A stretch of DNA of 64,000 bases, taken from contig NZ_SLZG01000001.1 in the NCBI RefSeq assembly GCF_004341625.1, positions 248,001 through 312,000 on the forward strand, read 5' to 3'. The stretch comes from Rhizobium sp. BK376. Its GTDB lineage: Bacteria > Pseudomonadota > Alphaproteobacteria > Rhizobiales > Rhizobiaceae. Below the pieces are notes generated by a model. It saw nothing but the letters and a program-made list of their open reading frames with translations, had not been told where the DNA came from and ran no database searches. Position numbers and translations under genes: made by a program. Positions within the stretch are counted from its first letter, which is position 1. Every line of letters starts with the position of its first letter. Shown here in pieces: positions 37,887-47,181 of the stretch.

Positions 37887-37983
37887 GGCTTACCTGTTGG
37901 CGATTATAATAGGATAAACTCACTACTTTAACATCATAAAGGATAGCGTAATTGTCGGGTCCTTATCAATAAGGAGATATACC
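37887..37983. promoter_or_regulatory. Divergent promoter/operator region of regulator-epimerase pair
   Basis: These 97 bp are A/T rich and contain a direct repeat AGGATA (37911-37916 and 37940-37945, 29 bp apart, close to three helical turns) and an inverted repeat TCCTTAT-CA-ATAAGGA (37960-37975) that overlaps the AAGGAG ribosome site of the epimerase gene. Either could be the regulator's binding site, or the second could form an RNA hairpin masking the ribosome site. Confidence 0.5.
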
Positions 37984-38883
37984 ATGCGCATCTTCCTGAC
38001 CGGCGCGACCGGCTTCATCGGATCGGCCATAGTGCCTGAGCTCTTGAAGGCAGGCCATCATGTCATCGGCATGACCCGTTCCGACGCCGGAGCAAGGACG
38101 CTCGAAGAGGCAGGCGTCGAAGTCCATCGCGCAACGCTGGAAGAGCCGGAGAGCCTGCGCCGCGGCGCGGAAAAGGCGGATGCCGTCATTCACGCCGCTT
38201 TCGATCATGACTTTTCCCGATTCGTCGAAAACTGCCAGAAGGACAGTCGTGCAATCCATGCGCTTGGCGAGGCCTTCAAGGGATCTGACCGTCCGCTGAT
38301 CATCACCTCGGGCACGGGACTGGGCAATGCCGAACTCGGAAAGCCGGCATCGGAGGACATCTGTAACACCGCGCACCCCAATCCGCGTGTCGCCTCGGAA
38401 CTGGCAGGCAACTTGCTGCTCGAGGCCGGAGTGAACGTTTCCGTCGTGCGGCTCCCACAGGTGCACGACACCTTCAAGCAGGGCCTCATCACCCCGCTTG
38501 TGGCGATTGCCCGGGAAAAAGGCGTCTCGGCCTATGTCGGAGAAGGCCGCAACCGGTTCCCTGCGGGCCATCTGCTCGACGTGGCGCTACTCTACAGGCT
38601 CGCGGTCGAAAGGGCCGAACCCGGTGCGCGCTATAACGCCGTCGGCGAGGAAGGCGTTGAAACTCGTGCGATCGCGGAAGCACTTGGCCGCGGTCTGAAA
38701 TTGCCAACCGTATCGATTGAGCCGGAGAAGGCCGCCGAGCATTTCGGCTGGATGGCGATGTTTGCGGGGCTGGATTTCCCAGCTTCCAGCGCAAAAACGC
38801 GGCAGGTGCTCGGATGGCTCCCGAAAGGACCGGGCCTGATCGCTGACCTCGACGCAATGAACTACGACAATTTGGCGGCCTAG
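37984..38883 (+). CDS. NAD(P)-dependent epimerase/dehydratase-like SDR
   Basis: The 299-residue product is an atypical/extended short-chain dehydrogenase with the nucleotide-binding motif FLTGATGFIGSAI at residues 4-16 and a following Asp/Arg-rich strand. The usual YxxxK catalytic pair is not obvious (HPNPRVASE lies where it is expected), which fits the atypical NmrA/epimerase-like groups. The ATG at 37984 follows AAGGAG. It is divergent from the MmyB-type regulator, a common pairing in proteobacteria. The substrate is unknown. Confidence 0.9.
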   Translation: MRIFLTGATGFIGSAIVPELLKAGHHVIGMTRSDAGARTLEEAGVEVHRATLEEPESLRRGAEKADAVIHAAFDHDFSRFVENCQKDSRAIHALGEAFKGSDRPLIITSGTGLGNAELGKPASEDICNTAHPNPRVASELAGNLLLEAGVNVSVVRLPQVHDTFKQGLITPLVAIAREKGVSAYVGEGRNRFPAGHLLDVALLYRLAVERAEPGARYNAVGEEGVETRAIAEALGRGLKLPTVSIEPEKAAEHFGWMAMFAGLDFPASSAKTRQVLGWLPKGPGLIADLDAMNYDNLAA

Positions 38884-38891
38884 GTGTCACG

Positions 38892-38926
38892 CGGGAAGCT
38901 GGCGTCTGGATGGCGCCAGCTTCCCG
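38892..38926. terminator. Stem-loop after the epimerase gene
   Basis: A perfect 13-bp stem, CGGGAAGCTGGCG with CGCCAGCTTCCCG, closes a 9-base loop, beginning 9 bp after the epimerase stop. There is no T tract, so it may act as a weak or Rho-assisted terminator or stabilise the 3' end. Confidence 0.6.
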
Positions 38927-39030
38927 GATACGCTCAAGGCGCGAAAAAGAAATGATCGTTTACCACGCTGTTTAAAGATGTTGCCAACTTATTCGGCGAT
39001 AGTGCCCGCACTGGAAAGTGAAGGGACGCC

Positions 39031-40284
39031 GTGTTCAGCATCGCAACAGGACTGACAATCTGGTGTACGGAAGCGTTGACGCTTGCGTTCACGCTTTTTC
39101 TTGCCTGGCGATATGATCGGCAATCGCCTAACTATCTGATGTGGTCCGCGGGCTTCGCGGTCGGCGCGATCGGTTTCGCAATGGTTGCGGCACGCGGCTT
39201 CATTCCCAACATCCTGTCGATCGAGATCGGCAACGCAATTACGCTTCTTGGCGAAAGCGCCTGGATCGCCGGCTTTCGCCAGATGGACAAGCGCAAGCTG
39301 CAGCTGACCGCGCTGCTTCCGCCTTTGATCTGGACTGCTGGCGTGTGCCTGCCCTGGGTGGCTAGCAACTTCACCAACAGGGTCGCCCTTTACGATCTCT
39401 CCAGCGCAGTCGGCGCGACACTTCTTGTCATGGTGGTCTTGCCCCATGGCGAACATCGCGAGCAATCGCGAATCCATCTCAGCTTCATCTTTCTGACGCT
39501 CGCCTGCGTGAATTTCGTCAGTGCGCTTGCGATCGTGATCATGGGCTTTTCGGACGAAGTGGCGGCAATCTGCCGCGCCATTTCGGCCCTCAGCAGCGCT
39601 CTCATGATCACGCTTGCGATCGCGTTTACCGGACGTCTGCTGATGGAGCGCTCCGAACGACGGTGGCATGCGCTTTCGATCACGGACTACCTCACCGGTG
39701 CTCTCAATCGCAGGGGCCTGCAGGACGGCTTCCGGCAGATGACCGGCGATTCCGCCGACGGCTCCAGGAAGATTGCAGCACTTCTCTTCGATCTCGATCA
39801 CTTCAAAAGCATCAACGATCGCCACGGCCATCAGGCGGGTGACCACGTCCTGTCTGAATTTGCCCGCATCGCAAAGCGTTTCATTCCGCGAGACGGCATC
39901 TTCGGACGCATGGGCGGCGAGGAATTCATCGGCTTCATCGTGGTCGACGACCAGACGGAAGCGGAAGTCATTGCAGAACTGATCCGGGCGGACTTCTGCC
40001 GTGTCCCGCTGCTCGCCGGCGCAGCCCTGATACCCGCCTCCGTCAGCGGCGGGATAGCTATCCTGCCGATCGCTGAGGCAGCATGGGACAATCTCGTTTC
40101 CGCGGCCGACCGGGCGCTTTATGCGGCCAAGAAAGCAGGCCGCAACTGCACGGTCGTCTTCGGCGAAGAGGAGGCCGCAAACGCGACCAATTCGCCCCCC
40201 GACCCCAACGGCGGCGAACTCGTTCCTACGCTCGACGACCAGATCCACGCGCTACGACGGATGGGGACGCTGTCGCGGATGTGA
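39031..40284 (+). CDS. Membrane diguanylate cyclase (GGDEF)
   Basis: The 417-residue product has five or six membrane helices in the first 210 residues and a C-terminal GGDEF domain (about 225-385) that makes cyclic di-GMP from GTP. The catalytic motif reads GGEEF, an active variant, and the upstream signature DHFKSINDRHGHQAGD is intact. The RxxD inhibitory I-site is not present in its normal place (PRDG precedes IFGRMGGEEF), so product feedback may be lost. The start is GTG at 39031 with AAGGGA upstream. No EAL domain. The membrane part resembles no sensor I can name. It is flanked by unrelated genes. Confidence 0.93.
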   Translation: MFSIATGLTIWCTEALTLAFTLFLAWRYDRQSPNYLMWSAGFAVGAIGFAMVAARGFIPNILSIEIGNAITLLGESAWIAGFRQMDKRKLQLTALLPPLIWTAGVCLPWVASNFTNRVALYDLSSAVGATLLVMVVLPHGEHREQSRIHLSFIFLTLACVNFVSALAIVIMGFSDEVAAICRAISALSSALMITLAIAFTGRLLMERSERRWHALSITDYLTGALNRRGLQDGFRQMTGDSADGSRKIAALLFDLDHFKSINDRHGHQAGDHVLSEFARIAKRFIPRDGIFGRMGGEEFIGFIVVDDQTEAEVIAELIRADFCRVPLLAGAALIPASVSGGIAILPIAEAAWDNLVSAADRALYAAKKAGRNCTVVFGEEEAANATNSPPDPNGGELVPTLDDQIHALRRMGTLSRM

Positions 40285-40440
40285 GAGAGGTTTGCACCGC
40301 TCTCTGTCTCCTCACAGATTACTCCTCGATAGGATGAAACGTGCACATTGCAGGCCGTGCAGCGACGCGGTCACCGGGGCCTCCCGCAAAAAATGATCCC
40401 TGTCTTTCCCTCTTCCCGCACTTGCGCTACTCCTGCGCTC

Positions 40441-41685
40441 ATGATGATACCCCCAGCGCTTTCCATCGATCCCGCCACGCGTCAGGTCTCCCTCGACGGT
40501 CGAGACCCCGCTTTCTACAGCAACCCTAATGCCGTCTATGCCGCTCTGCATGCGCATTGTCCCACTTTCTATTGGGAGCAGCAAAAGCAGTGGTATTTCA
40601 CCGGTTACGACTATGTGAACGGGCTGCTTCGCGACCGCCGCTTCGGCCGGCAGATCCTGCATATCGCAACAAGGGAAGAGCTCGGCATGGCCGAGCCGTT
40701 GCCGCATCTGAAAAACTTCGACCTTGCTGAACAGCATTCGCTGCTGGAGATCGAGCCGCCGGAGCACACGCGGCTTCGAACGCTGGTCAACCGGGCCTTC
40801 GTCTCCCGTCATGTGGAGAAGATGAAGCCCGAACTGGCGGAACTCGCGAACGGGCTGATCGACAAATTCGAAAAGAAAGGTGAAGTCGAGTTGCTTTCGG
40901 CCTTTGCCGATATCATCCCCGTCACGATGATTGCACGGATGATCGGCATTCCCGAAGAAATGGGCCCGCAACTGCTGAAATGGTCGCATGCCTATGTGCG
41001 CATGTATATGTTCGGCCGCACGCGACGGGACGAAGATGCCGCTGATCAGGCCGCCAGAGAATTTGCCGACTATGTGAAGAGCGTGATCAAGGAGCGCCGC
41101 GCCAATCCGCGCGACGATCTCCTGACCCATATGATCACGACAGAGCACAAGGGCCAATACCTGACCGAGGACGAGCTGGTCTCGACGACCATCGTGCTCC
41201 TCAATGCCGGCCATGAGGCGACGGTGCACCAGATCGGCAATTCGGTCCGCGTCATCCTTGAGAGCGGCTATGATCCGGCCAAGCTGTTCAGTGATGAAGG
41301 CACCACGGAACGGACCGTGGAGGAGACACTGCGCATCTGCGCGCCCGTCCACATCTTCCAGCGCTGGGCGCTGGAGCCAGCCGAAATCGACGGCGTCTCC
41401 TTCCAGCGAGGCGACAAGGTGGCGATGATCCTGGCGGCGGCCAACCTCGATCCGACAAAATTCTCCGATCCGCTGGCTTTCAAGCCTGATCGCAACGAGG
41501 CTCCGAACCTGTCCTTCGGCGCCGGCATTCATTTCTGCATCGGCGCGCCGCTGGCAAGGCTGGAGCTCAACGTCGTGCTGCCGATCCTTTTCCAGCGGTT
41601 GCCCGGATTGAAAATCGCCCGCACTCCCGAGGTCAAGGACGTCTATCATTTCCACGGGCTGGATAAGCTCGAGCTGACCTGGTGA
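40441..41685 (+). CDS. Cytochrome P450
   Basis: This is a heme-thiolate monooxygenase. The product has the heme-binding loop FGAGIHFCIGAPLARLEL with the Cys ligand, the I-helix oxygen-activation motif LLNAGHEATVHQ (AG.E.T), and the K-helix ExxR in EETLRIC. Soluble, bacterial class, about 414 residues from the ATG at 40441 (MMIPPALSIDP). No ribosome site is clear; starts at 40393 or 40348 are also open, so the N-terminus is uncertain. No ferredoxin or reductase gene lies nearby, so redox partners must be encoded elsewhere. Substrate unknown. Confidence 0.92.
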   Translation: MMIPPALSIDPATRQVSLDGRDPAFYSNPNAVYAALHAHCPTFYWEQQKQWYFTGYDYVNGLLRDRRFGRQILHIATREELGMAEPLPHLKNFDLAEQHSLLEIEPPEHTRLRTLVNRAFVSRHVEKMKPELAELANGLIDKFEKKGEVELLSAFADIIPVTMIARMIGIPEEMGPQLLKWSHAYVRMYMFGRTRRDEDAADQAAREFADYVKSVIKERRANPRDDLLTHMITTEHKGQYLTEDELVSTTIVLLNAGHEATVHQIGNSVRVILESGYDPAKLFSDEGTTERTVEETLRICAPVHIFQRWALEPAEIDGVSFQRGDKVAMILAAANLDPTKFSDPLAFKPDRNEAPNLSFGAGIHFCIGAPLARLELNVVLPILFQRLPGLKIARTPEVKDVYHFHGLDKLELTW

Positions 41686-41688
41686 AGT

Positions 41689-41718
41689 CAACGGCAGCGC
41701 TGCAGGCGGCTGCCGTTG
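41689..41718. terminator. Hairpin between convergent P450 and SDR genes
   Basis: A perfect 10-bp stem, CAACGGCAGC with GCTGCCGTTG, with a 10-base loop, fills the 49-bp space between two convergent genes. It has no T tract on either strand. It probably limits transcription from both sides. Confidence 0.55.
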
Positions 41719-41734
41719 CAACAATGATCGACGG

Positions 41735-42532
41735 TTAGCGGATGCCGTATCGGGCGGCCGGCTTGTCATGCGACAGGTTCGGGCCAAGGACGCCGCGGGC
41801 GGCATCAAGCGCCTGCCAATCCGCGGGATCGGGCAGCGACGGAATGGTGATCAGTTCGCCCTGATCGAAGCCTGCAAGGGCTGCATCGACCATGTCGGTC
41901 GCTTCCATGACCATCTTCGGGTCGAGATCGTCCACCGAACCGCCGGCGCGCTCGAAGATTTCGGTGCGCGTCAGGCCTGGCATCACGGCCTGGACCTTGA
42001 CGCCCCTTTCTGCCAGCTCCGCGTTCAGCGACTGCGTGAGGCTCAACACATAGCTCTTGGTGGCGCTGTAGGTGCCGTTGAAAAGCTCCGGAACGATCGC
42101 AACGACAGAGGCGATGTTGATGATTGCGCCTTTGCTGCGCGGCGCAAAGGTCTGGGCGGCCGCAACGGCCAGACGGTTCACCGCAGTGATATTGAGCGCG
42201 ATCAAGCGGTCGAGCGCATCGACATCGCTGTCGAGCAGCTTCAGGCCATAGCCGATGCCGGCATTGTTGACGACGAGCGTGACGGCGGCGTCTTCGCGGA
42301 TCCGCTTCTCCACCTTGCGCACATCTTCAGCCACGGTCAGATCCGCCTGCAGCACATCCACCTTCACGCCATGCGCGGCGCTCAGGCGGGCACTTGCCTC
42401 GTTCAACCGGCCGAGATCGCGAGCGACCAAGATGAGGTCATAACCGCGCTTTGCAAGCCGCTCGGCATAGGTTGCGCCGATGCCAGACGAGGCGCCCGTG
42501 ACGAGTGCCGTTCCGAGATTTTCCTTCGACAT
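41735..42532 (-). CDS. Short-chain dehydrogenase/reductase
   Basis: The 265-residue product is a classical SDR with all signature elements: cofactor motif TGASSGIG (residues 13-20), a basic ARDLGRL after strand 2 favouring NADP, NNAG, and the catalytic YSATKSY. The substrate is unknown. It is divergent from a MarR-family regulator gene 157 bp away with a palindromic site between them, so it is likely the regulator's target. The start at 42532 follows AAAGGATTGGAAC. Confidence 0.93.
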   Translation of the reverse strand: MSKENLGTALVTGASSGIGATYAERLAKRGYDLILVARDLGRLNEASARLSAAHGVKVDVLQADLTVAEDVRKVEKRIREDAAVTLVVNNAGIGYGLKLLDSDVDALDRLIALNITAVNRLAVAAAQTFAPRSKGAIINIASVVAIVPELFNGTYSATKSYVLSLTQSLNAELAERGVKVQAVMPGLTRTEIFERAGGSVDDLDPKMVMEATDMVDAALAGFDQGELITIPSLPDPADWQALDAARGVLGPNLSHDKPAARYGIR

Positions 42533-42560
42533 GTTCCAATCCTTTCGTTGATCTGGAAAT

Positions 42561-42578
42561 TACTGGTATATGCCACTA
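42561..42578. promoter_or_regulatory. Candidate MarR-family operator
   Basis: TACTGGTATATGCCACTA is an imperfect 18-bp palindrome (14 of 18 positions symmetric) in the divergent SDR/MarR promoter region. Length and symmetry fit MarR-type operators. No experimental support. Confidence 0.5.
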
Positions 42579-42689
42579 TATTGATGGGACGAGATGATTT
42601 TGCAAGAGGCGCCGTGAAGTTTATAAGCTGCGGCCAAGACCGATTGGACCGTCTCGCGCCTGTTGGCGTCACGGCACGAAGGAACGACG

Positions 42690-43163
42690 ATGGAAAATCG
42701 AAAAGCGGAGCCCGACACCTGGGAACTGTGCTCCAACACAGCGGTGCGGCGCGCCTCGCGCCAGCTGGGACAGCTCTATGACGACGTCCTGGAGCCCAGC
42801 GGTCTGCGGCTGACACAGGTAACGCTGCTCATCCAGATCGACAAGATGAACGGGCCTTCGCTGAAAGCGCTGGCCGAGGCATTGGTCATGGACCTGTCGG
42901 CGCTCGGCCATACGCTGAAGCCGCTGATCCGCGACGGCTTTCTCGAACTGGTTCCCGATACGCAAGACCGCCGTGTGAAGCGGGTCCGCCTGACGCCGTT
43001 CGGCGACAGCAAGCGCCGTGAAGCGATCGGCCTCTGGCAGGAGGCCCAGCATCGCTTCGATCGCGTCTTCGGGACGGAAGCTTCAGCGGCGCTGCGCCAG
43101 ACAATGGCGCTGATCTCGTCGAAGGATTTCGCTGCGGCCTTCCGAACGAAGCCGCAAGGGTGA
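42690..43163 (+). CDS. MarR-family transcriptional regulator
   Basis: The 157-residue product has the winged helix-turn-helix of MarR proteins: helices around LKALAEALVMDLSALGHTLK, then the wing with the DTQDRRVKRVRLT signature that contains the conserved D-x-R. Such proteins are dimeric repressors or sensors of small aromatic or oxidative signals. The ATG at 42690 has GAAGGAACG upstream. It is divergent from an SDR gene, and an 18-bp palindrome lies between them; I infer it regulates the SDR gene and itself. Confidence 0.92.
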   Translation: MENRKAEPDTWELCSNTAVRRASRQLGQLYDDVLEPSGLRLTQVTLLIQIDKMNGPSLKALAEALVMDLSALGHTLKPLIRDGFLELVPDTQDRRVKRVRLTPFGDSKRREAIGLWQEAQHRFDRVFGTEASAALRQTMALISSKDFAAAFRTKPQG

Positions 43164-43221
43164 CTGCAACCATGGTATGGGGCTGCTGGATGATGCTAGC
43201 TGCGGCGGACCACTATATGCC

Positions 43222-43253
43222 CAAAACGAAAATGGCGCCCTAGGAGGCGCCAT
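43222..43253 (-). terminator. Terminator of the pst operon
   Basis: On the minus strand ATGGCGCC pairs with GGCGCCAT around a 6-base loop, followed by TTTTCGTTTT. It starts 27 bp after the pstB stop, so the operon ends at pstB. Confidence 0.85.
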
Positions 43254-43279
43254 CCGTGAATTCCAGTATGGGGCCGATA

Positions 43280-44113
43280 TCAGCCGTAACGACCGGTGAT
43301 GTAGTCTTCCGTGCGCTTCACCTTCGGAGCCTGGAAGATCTGTTCGGTCGGGCCGTATTCGATGAGATCGCCGAGATACATGAAGGCGGTGTTGTCGGAG
43401 ATACGGCTCGCCTGCTGCATGTTGTGCGTGACGATGACGACCGTGAACTCGCCCTTCAGCTGCGAAACCAGTTCCTCGACCTTGGCTGTCGAGATCGGGT
43501 CGAGGGCCGAGGTCGGCTCATCGAGCAGCAGCACTGATGGCTTGACCGCGATGGCGCGGGCGATGCAAAGGCGCTGCTGCTGACCGCCGGAAAGGCCAAG
43601 TCCGCTCTGGTGCAGCTTTTCCTTCACTTCGCTCCACAGCGCCGTGACCGTCAGCGCCTCTTCGACGCGGGCGTCCATTTCCGCCTTGGAAATCTTTTCA
43701 TAGAGGCGGATGCCGAAAGCGACGTTTTCATAGATCGACATCGGGAATGGCGTCGGCTTCTGGAACACCATGCCGACCTTGGCGCGCAGATCGTTCAGAT
43801 CGACGTCCTTGGTGAGGATATTGCGACCGTCCAGCAGGATCTCGCCCGAAACCGACTGGCCCGGATAGAGATCGTACATGCGGTTGAAGGTGCGCAACAG
43901 GGTGGACTTGCCGCAGCCCGACGGACCGATGAAGGCAGTGACCGCGTTCTTGCGGATGTTCATATTCACACCCTTCAGAACGCGATGGCCGTTCTGATAG
44001 GTAAAGTCGAGGTTCTTTACCTCAAGCTTCGCGAGCGCGGCATCCGACAGGGGGGCGGCGTCCTTCCCCGGCTGTGTGGTGACGCTCTGGAAATTGCTGT
44101 CGCTCATGTTCAT
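43280..44113 (-). CDS. pstB: Phosphate ABC transporter ATP-binding protein PstB
   Basis: PstB powers high-affinity phosphate uptake. The 277-residue product has Walker A (GPSGCGKST), Q-loop ([19 protein letters not shown], the PstB signature), ABC signature LSGGQQQR, Walker B ([11 protein letters not shown]) and the switch His (THNMQQA). The start at 44113 has AGGAAT upstream; 44107 is also possible. It begins 29 bp after pstA and is followed directly by a terminator: phoU, which usually comes next, is not here. Confidence 0.97.
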   Translation of the reverse strand: MNMSDSNFQSVTTQPGKDAAPLSDAALAKLEVKNLDFTYQNGHRVLKGVNMNIRKNAVTAFIGPSGCGKSTLLRTFNRMYDLYPGQSVSGEILLDGRNILTKDVDLNDLRAKVGMVFQKPTPFPMSIYENVAFGIRLYEKISKAEMDARVEEALTVTALWSEVKEKLHQSGLGLSGGQQQRLCIARAIAVKPSVLLLDEPTSALDPISTAKVEELVSQLKGEFTVVIVTHNMQQASRISDNTAFMYLGDLIEYGPTEQIFQAPKVKRTEDYITGRYG

Positions 44114-44142
44114 GGTCGTATTCCTATCGTTCGGCGGCTGCG

Positions 44143-44994
44143 TCAATGGCGGCGGCCACTCAAGACACGGGCAAGGATGTTGAGGACAAGGATGGCAACG
44201 GTGATGATCAGCGCGCCGGCCCAGGCCAGTTGTTTGAGATCCTCGCCTGGATCAGCGGCGAGCGTATTGATGGCGACCGGCAGTGTGGCGATCGGACCGG
44301 TCAGGCCCAAATTCGTGAATTTGCTGTAGCCGGCCGTGAAGAGAAGCGGCGCGGTTTCGCCGCTGATACGAGCGACGGCCAGCAGGATGCCAGTCAGGAT
44401 ACCCGTCCATGCGGACTTGTATATGACCATGGTCATGGACTTCCAGCGTGGCGCCCCCAGCGCGGCGGTCGCCTCACGAAGAGCATTCGGTACCAGCAAC
44501 AGCATATCCTGCGTCGTGCGATTGACAACAGGAAGGGCGATCAACGCCAGTGCAAGGATGCCGGCGATGGCCGAGTTGCCGTGCATCGGTACGACCACGG
44601 CGCCGTAGATGAACACGCCAATGATGATCGAGGGTGCAGACAGCAGGATGTCATTGATGAACTTGGCAACCTCGGCAATCTTGCTGCCATTGGCATATTC
44701 CACCAGATAGGTGCCGGCGAGAATGCCGATCGGCGCAGCGATCAGGATCGCGAGACCGGTGACCATCACGGTGCCGTAGATTGCGTTGACCAGGCCGCCA
44801 CGCGAACCCTGTGCCGGGATCGACATCGTGAACACGTCGAGGCTGAGCGCCGTTACACCACGATAAAGCAGGGTCACAAGGATCACGCTAAGAAAGAATA
44901 TGCCGAGGACGGCCGCGAGGAAGGACAAGGCCATCATCACCCGGTTCTTCCCGTAGCGCCGCGATACTATACCCTGACGAATTGCATTTTCCAT
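44143..44994 (-). CDS. pstA: Phosphate ABC transporter permease PstA
   Basis: PstA is one of the two membrane permeases of the phosphate importer. The 283-residue product has about six membrane helices and the EAA-type loop contacting PstB ([21 protein letters not shown]). The start at 44994 (MENAIRQG) has GAGGAAA upstream and overlaps nothing; pstC ends 10 bp before. The C-terminus is RVLSGRRH. Confidence 0.96.
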   Translation of the reverse strand: MENAIRQGIVSRRYGKNRVMMALSFLAAVLGIFFLSVILVTLLYRGVTALSLDVFTMSIPAQGSRGGLVNAIYGTVMVTGLAILIAAPIGILAGTYLVEYANGSKIAEVAKFINDILLSAPSIIIGVFIYGAVVVPMHGNSAIAGILALALIALPVVNRTTQDMLLLVPNALREATAALGAPRWKSMTMVIYKSAWTGILTGILLAVARISGETAPLLFTAGYSKFTNLGLTGPIATLPVAINTLAADPGEDLKQLAWAGALIITVAILVLNILARVLSGRRH

Positions 44995-45004
44995 GGTTTT
45001 TTCC

Positions 45005-45976
45005 TCAGAGCGAGTCGACACGGCCGATCATCCACCTTGCCAGCGCAAGCACGCAGAAGGAAAGGATGAACAGGAGCAGGCCGAGCGCCATCAAGCTTGA
45101 AAACTGCAGACCGTCGGCATCGCCGAAATTGTTCGCGATCTGGGCGGAAATGGTGGTGGACGGCGAGATGATCGACGATTGCAGACGGCTCACCGAGCCG
45201 ACAACGAAAGTGACGGCCATGGTTTCGCCGAGCGCGCGGCCGAGGCCGAGCATGATGCCGCCGACGAGGCCGCGGCGTGTATAGGGGATCAGGATGTTGC
45301 GGGCCACTTCCCACGTGGTCATGCCCATGCCGTAAGCGGATTCGCGCAGCATCGGCGGAACGGTGCTGAACACGTCGCGGGAGATCGCGGTGATGAACGG
45401 CAGGATCATGACGGCCAGCACGAGGCTTGCGGTCAACAGGCCGACGCCTGGCGCTGGCGGCTGGAACAGCAGGCCGATCAACGGCACCTGGCCGAGCGTC
45501 ATCATGAGGAAGGGCAGAATATAGGTCTGCATCAGCGGCACGAGAATGAACAGACCGACGATGCCGTAGATGATGGAGGGAACGCCAGCAAGAAGCTCGA
45601 TCGCGGTGCTGATCGGACGACGCAGACTGCCGGGGCAGAGTTCCGTCAGGAAGATGGCAATGCCGATGCCCAGTGGAACGGCGATCAGCATGGCGATAAC
45701 AGAGCTCACCAGCGTACCGACCAAAGCGGGCACAGCACCATAAATATTAACGGGAACACTCCACCTCGTGCCCCAAAGGAACGAGAGGCCGAATTGCTGG
45801 AACGTCGGCACGGCGTCGATGACGAGGATCGCAAGAATCGCCAACAGCAGAAGCACGACAAGAGCAGCCGAGCCAAGCGTCATAAAAAAGAAAATCCGAT
45901 CCTGTGCCCGGAACTTCCTGGTGCTGGCGGTGGTATCCAGTGCCTTAAAGCCAGCCGTATGAGTCGCGTCGGCCAT
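45005..45976 (-). CDS. pstC: Phosphate ABC transporter permease PstC
   Basis: PstC pairs with PstA to form the phosphate channel. The 323-residue product has an N-terminal cytoplasmic segment, six or more helices, and the permease loop LRESAYGMGMTTWEVARNIL that binds PstB. The start at 45976 (MADATHTAG) has AAGGGG upstream; a longer frame to 46018 runs into the pstS-pstC hairpin and is unlikely. Confidence 0.96.
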   Translation of the reverse strand: MADATHTAGFKALDTTASTRKFRAQDRIFFFMTLGSAALVVLLLLAILAILVIDAVPTFQQFGLSFLWGTRWSVPVNIYGAVPALVGTLVSSVIAMLIAVPLGIGIAIFLTELCPGSLRRPISTAIELLAGVPSIIYGIVGLFILVPLMQTYILPFLMMTLGQVPLIGLLFQPPAPGVGLLTASLVLAVMILPFITAISRDVFSTVPPMLRESAYGMGMTTWEVARNILIPYTRRGLVGGIMLGLGRALGETMAVTFVVGSVSRLQSSIISPSTTISAQIANNFGDADGLQFSSLMALGLLLFILSFCVLALARWMIGRVDSL

Positions 45977-46003
45977 CGATTTGCCCCTTGTCCTGTGACG
46001 AAA

Positions 46004-46030
46004 GGCGGACAGGGCCATGCCCTGCCCGCC
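46004..46030 (-). promoter_or_regulatory. Intra-operon hairpin between pstS and pstC
   Basis: A 12-bp stem with one mismatch and a 3-base loop lies in the 72-bp gap after pstS. There is no T tract. Such structures after binding-protein genes typically protect the upstream message and give more binding protein than permease. Confidence 0.65.
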
Positions 46031-46048
46031 GTAGCTACTCAGCCAGCA

Positions 46049-47074
46049 TTACTTGGCTGCGAAGTCCTTCTTCCAGGACTCTTCGACAACCTTAGCTACA
46101 GTTTCCGGAACCGGAAGGTAGGACAGGTCGGTTGCAGCCTTCTGGCCCTTTTCGTAGGACCACTTGAAGAACTTCAGAGCTTCTTCGTTGGCAGCAGCGT
46201 CAGCCGGCTTCTTGTAGAGCATAACCCAGGTCGAAGCAGCAATCGGCCAGCTCTTTTCGCCCGGCTGATTGGTGATGATCAGGTTGAAGTTCTTGGCGTG
46301 AGCCCAGTCAGCGTTGGAAGCAGCAGCCTTAAAGGTGTCGAGGCTCGGCTCGATAACCTTGCCGGCAGCGTTCTTCATCTTCGCGAAACCGATGTGGTTG
46401 GCGACGACGTAGGAGTATTCAACGTAGGAGATCGAGCCAGCCGTCTGGTTGACGGTGGTGGAAACGCCTTCAGAACCCTTGGCGCCGAAGCCGACCGGCC
46501 ATTCAACAGCCGTGTCCGAACCAACCTTTTCCTTCCACTCCGGCGAAACCTTCGAGAGGTAATCGGTGAAGTTGAAGGTCGTGCCCGAGCTGTCAGCGCG
46601 ATAAACGACGGAGATCGGCGTGGAGGGCAGCTTCAGGCTCGGGTTGAGAGCCTTGATGGCGGCGTCATCCCACTTGGCAATCTTGCCGAGGAAGATGTCG
46701 GCCAGCGTCTTGCCGTCGAGAACGAGTTCGCCGGCCTTTACGCCTTCGATGTTGTAGGAAACGACGATACCGCCGGAGATCATCGGGAACTGAGCAATGC
46801 CGTTCTTCTCGAGGTCAGCGTCGCTCATCGGCTTGTCAGAAGCGCCGAAAACGATCGTCTTGTCGAGGAGCTGCTTGATGCCTGCGCCCGAACCAACCGA
46901 CTGGTAGTTGACGACGTTGTTCGTCGCAGCCTTGTACTGTTCAGCCCACTTGGACAGAACCGGAGCGATGAAGCTCGAGCCGGCACCCGTGATGTCTGCG
47001 GCCATAGCCGAAGCAGACATGGTAGCGACCAGGGCTGCGGAAAGGCAAAGTGAACGGATTTTCTGGTTAAACAT
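46049..47074 (-). CDS. pstS: Phosphate-binding periplasmic protein PstS
   Basis: PstS captures phosphate in the periplasm. The 341-residue product has a signal peptide ([20 protein letters not shown], cleavage near AMA-A), then the PstS start [20 protein letters not shown], the phosphate-contact segments [14 protein letters not shown] and the RADSSGTT loop with its Arg and Asp. Length is normal. It is the first gene of pstSCAB and has a PHO box with a correctly spaced -10 upstream, so it should be induced by phosphate starvation through PhoB. Confidence 0.97.
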   Translation of the reverse strand: MFNQKIRSLCLSAALVATMSASAMAADITGAGSSFIAPVLSKWAEQYKAATNNVVNYQSVGSGAGIKQLLDKTIVFGASDKPMSDADLEKNGIAQFPMISGGIVVSYNIEGVKAGELVLDGKTLADIFLGKIAKWDDAAIKALNPSLKLPSTPISVVYRADSSGTTFNFTDYLSKVSPEWKEKVGSDTAVEWPVGFGAKGSEGVSTTVNQTAGSISYVEYSYVVANHIGFAKMKNAAGKVIEPSLDTFKAAASNADWAHAKNFNLIITNQPGEKSWPIAASTWVMLYKKPADAAANEEALKFFKWSYEKGQKAATDLSYLPVPETVAKVVEESWKKDFAAK

Positions 47075-47181
47075 GATAAACCACTTCCTCGAGTGATGAA
47101 AGGATGGCGGGCGGGAGTTCGGCGTATGTCGCCCCTATTGCTGTGACGTCCTCACCTGTTCTCCCGGCTACAAGGATGGCT

